From assembly GCA_031180825.1 (NCBI GenBank), contig JAPSLM010000004.1:273219-337218 (forward strand): 64,000 nt of DNA, in the 5' to 3' direction. Below the pieces are notes generated by a model, which was not told the origin of the DNA, did not search any database, and worked only from the letters and a program-made list of their open reading frames with translations. This document shows, in pieces, positions 62,601 to 64,000 of the stretch. Each line of letters opens with the position of its first letter. The stretch's first letter is position 1. The position numbers and the translations under genes were made by a program. The DNA is from Paenibacillus sp. GTDB lineage: Bacteria > Bacillota > Bacilli > Paenibacillales > NBRC-103111.

Positions 62601-64000
62601 TTTTGCTTACGACATGGAAACGCACCTTGATCTTGTGCCCGACATAGTTCTCTAAACCAATTTCCTCCAAATGCCAAAATCTCGTCGGATGCTTCGGATA
62701 TTGAGCGATTTTTTCCCATGTCGCCCCGTTATCCTTGCTGACTTCGACATACGCTTTATCGAATTCGTCCAAGTCATGCCACTGCTGGAAATAAACCGAG
62801 GCATGCTTTGCCCGGGTCAAGTCGATTTCGGGGGAGGTCAGGGATTGGTCGCTGTTTCTCGCGAGCTCCCTCGACAGTCCGGTTCCCCATACATTCGGCG
62901 CCGAAACCGCGGTCTTAGGCCCGCGGTCCAAGCCAGGCTTGCCCCGTTCCCACTGGTCGTTGTCCCCGGTATGCGTCCAGCCGTTGTCATCCGCTCCGTT
63001 AAAGTCGTCGGCGAACAGCTCTTCTCCGGCCGTGAAGGTCCAAGACACTTCGTTCGACGGCTCGCTTAGAACATTGCTTTGGGTTCGCGCTCTAACCATA
63101 TAATAATAAGTGCCTTTTTGCGGTGTCGGCATCTCGCCGTAATTTCGCGAACGGCTTGTTCCGACCTCCTCATAATTGCCGTCCGATTGCGTGGAGCGGT
63201 AGATGACGTATTCTTTTATTTTTCCTTCCGGCTCCTTATCCCACTCGACGATTACTCTCCCCGGCGTGTTGCTTCTTATCTTGACCTTAGGCGCCGGGGG
63301 CTGGGTCGCTTCCGGTCCGATCAGTTCCAGATCGTCGATGTACCATCCGAAATCGCTGCCGTATTCTCCGTTCAGATTAAAGGCGACAAATACCTGCTGA
63401 CCGGTATATGGGGATAAATCGACATAATCGGTTTTCCAGCCGTAGCTTTGGAAGTCGTAAGATTTGACCCGGTCGAAGGTAAAGTTGGTATGGCTGGAAG
63501 CGATGAAAATCTCTGCCTTGTCGAAGATGGCGTTCATCCAGTTCCCCATTTTGTACCAATGCTCGAAGGACAAAATGGTATGCCGGCCGTCTCTTAAATC
63601 GATAAGGGGCATCACGACGAAGCTTTTGGTCCCTTCGGGATATTTGCCGTTCAGTTTCGTAGCGAGCAGCTTTGAGCCGGAATAAGCTTTGCCGGGACCG
63701 CTTGCCGGCGTACCCCATTCCCAGATTCCCGGATCTCCGCCAAACTCAAAGCCTTGAATGTGCTCTTCGAAATTTTGCTTATAGCCCAGTTTGACGCCTT
63801 CCGAGATCTCGATAGACCAAGATGCGGTTTCCGTACAATTTTCTCCAAAATCGGTCGCACGTATTTTATAGTCTATACTGGGCAGGGCAAGCAGCGATTT
63901 GGGGATTTCCGCCTCGTACTCGCCGTCGGTCGCATTGCCTGCGACCAGCTTCATCGGAACGGCCGTCCAATCAGACGAGCCTTTCGCCCGGACCAGCACT
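59635..64000 (-). CDS. Giant SLH-anchored multidomain surface protein, probably S8-protease-like (partial)
   Basis: At least 1455 residues, open at the right edge, so the N-terminus is missing. Order seen: end of a bacillopeptidase-F-like strand domain (YKIRATDFGENCTE), a MAM/immune-inhibitor-A-like beta sandwich (about 70-230, ending FGWYIDDLEL), fibronectin III (235-320), a second MAM-like domain (325-490, ending AGWYIDDFEV), two carboxypeptidase-regulatory-like domains (540-690), a further beta domain (690-840), two Big_2 Ig-like repeats (850-1040), a Pro/Glu then Asp/Ser linker (1050-1085), an uncharacterised domain, and SLH repeats (1310-1454, opening FADIAGHWGQNEMEIL). SLH repeats bind pyruvylated wall polymer. 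The resemblance of the N-terminal part to bacillopeptidase F suggests a subtilase domain outside the window; that is inference. Confidence 0.85.
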   Translation of the reverse strand, partial: VLVRAKGSSDWTAVPMKLVAGNATDGEYEAEIPKSLLALPSIDYKIRATDFGENCTETASWSIEISEGVKLGYKQNFEEHIQGFEFGGDPGIWEWGTPASGPGKAYSGSKLLATKLNGKYPEGTKSFVVMPLIDLRDGRHTILSFEHWYKMGNWMNAIFDKAEIFIASSHTNFTFDRVKSYDFQSYGWKTDYVDLSPYTGQQVFVAFNLNGEYGSDFGWYIDDLELIGPEATQPPAPKVKIRSNTPGRVIVEWDKEPEGKIKEYVIYRSTQSDGNYEEVGTSRSRNYGEMPTPQKGTYYYMVRARTQSNVLSEPSNEVSWTFTAGEELFADDFNGADDNGWTHTGDNDQWERGKPGLDRGPKTAVSAPNVWGTGLSRELARNSDQSLTSPEIDLTRAKHASVYFQQWHDLDEFDKAYVEVSKDNGATWEKIAQYPKHPTRFWHLEEIGLENYVGHKIKVRFHVVSKNSMGSAGWYIDDFEVRETPPVKSKSASLAGAEAVDETASDSSGFMPSLQTMRATKSYSMQNSSAATSSLPADATVTVLETDRSAKTVPGTGRYTLKHPPGDYTLRVEAYGYRPVTRPVSIQKDRSAKADVHLQPLAKGRITGQITDFMTGKPIAGATIRAMEDLRIEPAVTNARGDFSLEVFEGDYTLMVSALDYLSQNIPIRVQGEQAAVKAIRLQSFTGTPNELAYDSGKADNALAFHVPGNGYAVRMTADGPSQVTGARFFFWNEGWPVPGGTRFQYALYEADPIDGVPGNIIAGPYEGTAKTDGAWTDVTFQNPAIVYGDFYVVYLQSGVYPYVPGLAVDDNREKFRRSWKKDGDQWSLSTTDGNFMIRAKVNKIAGVPVDPLPGVASIAVTPAQTVLKEGGTVRLNVTASVYSSVYSNVYSNDGFKTIPVTSGLTFTSSDDKVATVDQTGLVRAITAGQAAIFVSYGPFEAAASIAVEAIPEPLPQIRSIAVNPARVMLKEGRTAQLNVTAEVLSNGEKKTIPVTSGASFVSADDKIAAVDHTGLLRAGKAGKTSIFINYLGCSASAEVTVESESLPQPQPDPEPKPEPKPEPDSDSEPDLDSDSNSDSGPDTTWLPSSPVTGAKAEDRLKIVAGGRTIGYLKETSNNGTVTAVAPISKAEIEGQLTDGKTREVTVNLTSVDLDKYRSVTVELEPDITGRLLASGKRLTVTGSSFSIAIPNEALSHFSTKEGLKINLAVSHEGLGRIHPVAAGSANIVSPIVSVNHAKEFFGKPIILSLKLDSKTAAGQKAGAYRKDTENGWSHDKTSIRSGDRLVVTLSRPGSYAALEYYRTFADIAGHWGQNEMEILASHHVITGKTDDSYAPDDPATRAEFAVMLDRILGKEADWHQRAKEAGARQPLTREEAVIMLADALEIVLPGVNVELPFKDLGHLSPKGRSSLAYAFDKGIINGVEETRFAGSEPSSRAQAAAMLYRLMRSLGKI

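Overview
The window looks like a chromosomal segment of a Paenibacillus-type Firmicute. The support is Gram-positive style GGAGG ribosome sites, a pdhABCD operon with one lipoyl domain in E2, a LipL-type octanoyltransferase, SLH-anchored surface protein, CUT1 sugar transporter genes, and a very large FAAL/PKS/NRPS hybrid of the iturin/paenilipoheptin kind. The genus is an inference; no rRNA or other marker is present.

Layout. 1-7.9 kb: housekeeping and accessory genes: a histidine kinase cut by the left edge, a sugar-nucleotide epimerase, a Tat-exported metallophosphoesterase, a DUF2157/GDYXXLXY membrane pair, an ECF41 sigma factor, lipL and an esterase. 8.1-13.0 kb: the pyruvate dehydrogenase operon with a strong terminator. 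13.05-13.8 kb: a long AT-rich leader with a promoter, a foldable element and two tiny ORFs. 13.8-48.4 kb: three colinear synthetase genes. 48.5-49.8 kb: an MFS exporter. 49.9-52.5 kb, opposite strand: an ABC transporter plus DUF4097 lipoprotein. 52.7-55.7 kb: a sensor kinase fused to its response regulator, then a trans-acting malonyl acyltransferase. 55.8-59.5 kb: a small Cys-cluster protein and a sugar ABC importer without its ATPase. 59.6 kb to the right edge: a very large multidomain surface protein ending in SLH repeats.

The synthetase reads as follows. Protein 1: FAAL-ACP-KS-ACP-aminotransferase-C-(remnant A)-PCP-C-A1-PCP-C-A2-PCP-E. Protein 2: C-A3-PCP-C-A4-PCP-E. Protein 3: C-A5-PCP-C-(no A)-PCP-E-C-A6-PCP-terminal C-like domain. 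The KS has no cis AT, so the separate acyltransferase at 54.5 kb is expected to supply malonyl units. A fatty acid would be activated, extended by two carbons and converted to a beta-amino fatty acid, then seven peptide modules would follow with alternating L and D residues (E domains in modules 2, 4 and 6). Hand-read specificity codes give: module 1 Tyr-like, module 2 unassigned, modules 3, 4 and 5 Ser, module 6 no adenylation domain, module 7 Thr. There is no thioesterase.

The features that stand out are the A-less module 6, the C-like release domain carrying an HxxxDxxS signature, the decayed A domain after the beta-amino acyl step, and a 1.6 kb virtually identical block covering the A domains of modules 4 and 5, which records a recent A-domain copy event. 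The layout matches the iturin family in its loading end but not in its peptide, and is closest in concept to Paenibacillus lipoheptapeptides; whether this exact compound is known cannot be decided from sequence alone.
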